The translations under genes were made by a program, and so were the position numbers. A DNA stretch of 14,000 bases from Anaerolineae bacterium (GTDB lineage: Bacteria > Chloroflexota > Anaerolineae > B4-G1): contig JAUWNP010000115.1 in NCBI GenBank assembly GCA_030612585.1, forward strand, positions 1 through 14,000, given 5' to 3'. This document shows, in pieces, positions 12,662 to 14,000 of this stretch. Position 1 is the stretch's first letter. Each line of letters starts with the position of its first letter. A model generated the notes under the pieces. It was not told the origin of the DNA. It did not search any database and saw only the letters and a program-made list of their open reading frames with translations.

Positions 12662-13852
12662 ATGGATATATTTAGACTAAGCCCTCAGGACCGAAACGAT
12701 CTGACAACCTTTCTGCGCGACATGGTGCGGACACAAAGCCTCTCGACCCAGGAAGGCGCGGTGGCGGAGCGTATCGTCGCGGAAATGACGCGGCTGGGCT
12801 TCCGCGACGTGCGCACTGACCGCATCGGCAACGTCGTCGGCTGGATCGGACCGGGCCACGGGCCGGTGCTGATGCTCAACGGTCACATGGATACGGTGAA
12901 GGTCAGCGACCCCAAAACCTGGAGCCACGATCCCCTCGGAGCCGAGGTGGAAGGTGACTTGCTTTATGGCCTGGGAGCCTGCGACATGAAGGGCGGGCTG
13001 GCGGCGATGGTCTACGGGGCGAAACTCCTGCGCGACGCGGGAGTGTCGCTGAAGGGAGACGTCGTCGTGGCCTGCGTGGTGCAGGAAGAGCCATGCGAGG
13101 GAATCGGGTCACGCGTGCTGATCGAGGAGGAGGGGGTACGCCCGGACTGGGTGGTGCTGGGCGAGCCGAGTGGTCTGGACATCACTCGCGGGCATCGTGG
13201 GCGGCTGGAGATGCAGATCGTCACCCACGGGCGCTCGGCACACGCCGCCTACCCTCACCTGGGCGAGAATGCTATCTACACCGCCGCGCGGCTGGTATTC
13301 GGCCTGGAACTGCTGGTCGGTCAGTTGGGAGATGACGCCTTCCTCGGTCCCGGTACTCTGGCGGTGACCGGCATCTCATCCAGCGCCAGCAGCCGCAACG
13401 CCGTGCCCTACCGCTGCGAGTTGATCATTGACCGCCGCCTGACGCTGGGGGAGAACGAGACGATGGCCCTTGCTGAGGTGCAGCGGGTCATCGCCCGCGA
13501 GGCGGTACAGGCAGAGGTAGAGGTGACGGAGTACAACGCCACCAGTTACACCGGCTACGACTGTCACGCCCGCGAGTTCTACCCTGCCTGGGTAATGCCG
13601 GAGGACCATCCGCTGGTGGCGGCTGCCGTGCGTGCCGCGCGGGCACAGTTGAGACGGAGACCCCAGGTGGGTCACTGGGACTTCTCGACTGAAGGGGCCT
13701 ACACGGCGGGTGTAGCCAGTATCCCGACTGTGGGCTTCGGCCCGGGCGACCCACGCCAGGCACACACCGCCGACGAGCACATACGGCTGGCCGACGTCTA
13801 CGCCGCTGCGGAGGTGTACGCGCGGCTGGCGTCAGAGTTGTTAGATAGGTGA
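12662..13852 (+). CDS. M20-family metallohydrolase, YgeY-like (selenium-metabolism-linked hydrolase family)
   Basis: M20 enzymes are cytosolic di-zinc hydrolases that cleave amide bonds of small substrates (ArgE/DapE/carboxypeptidase G2 relatives). The 396 residues show NGHMDT (His75, Asp77), bridging Asp108 in ACDMKGG, QEEPC with Glu142-Glu143, Glu168 in GEPS and His368 in QAHTADEH, so all expected metal and catalytic positions are present. RGHRGRLEMQI (176-186), DRRLTLGE and WVMPEDHPLVAAAV match my memory of the YgeY subgroup better than ArgE or DapE. The central dimerisation domain is about 175-290. The natural substrate of YgeY is not known, and no selenium genes are visible here. The ATG has only a weak GGA-type ribosome site. 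DapE- or ArgE-like deacylase is the alternative. Confidence 0.88.
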   Translation: MDIFRLSPQDRNDLTTFLRDMVRTQSLSTQEGAVAERIVAEMTRLGFRDVRTDRIGNVVGWIGPGHGPVLMLNGHMDTVKVSDPKTWSHDPLGAEVEGDLLYGLGACDMKGGLAAMVYGAKLLRDAGVSLKGDVVVACVVQEEPCEGIGSRVLIEEEGVRPDWVVLGEPSGLDITRGHRGRLEMQIVTHGRSAHAAYPHLGENAIYTAARLVFGLELLVGQLGDDAFLGPGTLAVTGISSSASSRNAVPYRCELIIDRRLTLGENETMALAEVQRVIAREAVQAEVEVTEYNATSYTGYDCHAREFYPAWVMPEDHPLVAAAVRAARAQLRRRPQVGHWDFSTEGAYTAGVASIPTVGFGPGDPRQAHTADEHIRLADVYAAAEVYARLASELLDR

Positions 13853-13892
13853 CTATATGACTGTCCATTCGCTGAAATAATTTTGACTTTTC

Positions 13893-14000
13893 TCAATTCT
13901 TGGCCAATCTGGTGTAAACAACTGGTGATAATCCCAAGAGTTCCAAAATGCGGGTTTGCAAATCAGTCAACGGGGTGACATGGCGGATGGTTTTGTCAGG
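13893..14000 (-). CDS. C-terminal end of an unidentified protein, possibly a transposase (partial, 5' end outside window)
   Basis: A minus-strand frame enters from the right edge and stops at TGA (13893-13895 on the plus strand), leaving 35 residues. The visible end includes LTDLQTRILELLGLSPVVYT and finishes RLAKN. The LTDLQ-RILELLGL-Y pattern is reminiscent of the extreme C-termini of some DDE-type insertion-sequence transposases. That resemblance comes from memory, and the piece is too short to decide. It converges with the M20 gene, leaving a 40-bp gap (13853-13892) with nothing evident. Local base composition is more AT-rich than in the neighbouring genes, which would fit a mobile element. 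Confidence 0.45.
   Translation of the reverse strand, partial: PDKTIRHVTPLTDLQTRILELLGLSPVVYTRLAKN

Overview
The window reads as a chromosomal stretch of a moderately GC-rich bacterium, most likely a member of the Chloroflexota (Anaerolineae or a relative). This placement is an inference. It rests on the protein style (PrmA, RNase J, a YgeY-like M20 hydrolase, an XPB/Ssl2-type helicase-associated domain protein), the Gram-positive-style HrcA/CIRCE heat-shock operon, and gaps crowded with short degenerate repeats. No tRNA, rRNA or CRISPR array was found.

Layout. 1-268 is the 3' end of a plus-strand gene whose product ends in five acidic 15-residue repeats. A gap with nested inverted repeats leads to infA (IF-1, 452-718, +). 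From 6689 down to 679 on the minus strand lies a complete heat-shock operon, hrcA-grpE-dnaK-dnaJ-prmA. It is preceded by a near-consensus sigma-70-type promoter (6756-6784) and a perfect CIRCE operator (6716-6742). The end of prmA overlaps the end of infA tail to tail by 40 bp. Upstream of hrcA, in the same direction, is a small DUF1232 membrane protein gene (6911-7333) with its own TATAAT promoter.

7334-7757 is a non-coding region with two adjacent self-complementary hairpins, a heptanucleotide array, and a 143-bp MITE-like element (7572-7714) with 13-bp perfect terminal inverted repeats and an 8-bp target duplication. Immediately beyond it, a probably leaderless plus-strand gene encodes an XPB/Ssl2 N-terminal-type (PF13625-like) protein with no ATPase motor (7758-9530). 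It overlaps a galactokinase-like GHMP kinase gene (9520-10713). RNase J (rnj, 10779-12425, -) converges on the kinase gene and is preceded by a promoter and an intrinsic terminator inside its leader. A divergent promoter drives a YgeY-like M20 metallohydrolase (12662-13852, +). The right edge holds the C-terminal end of another minus-strand protein, possibly a transposase.

The most distinctive feature is the repeat landscape. At least four families of 7-bp-period degenerate tandem repeats fill the gaps (CTGGNNN/GCTGGAT, TTCATTG, CAGTTAG, and AACG/CACG types), alongside 8-bp- and about 10-bp-period arrays. Several abut or contain stop codons (dnaJ, hrcA, the DUF1232 gene, galK, rnj), so they supply the last codons of proteins. 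Two repeat-like tracts are carried in frame inside the PF13625-like gene. The MITE is inserted into one of the heptad arrays.
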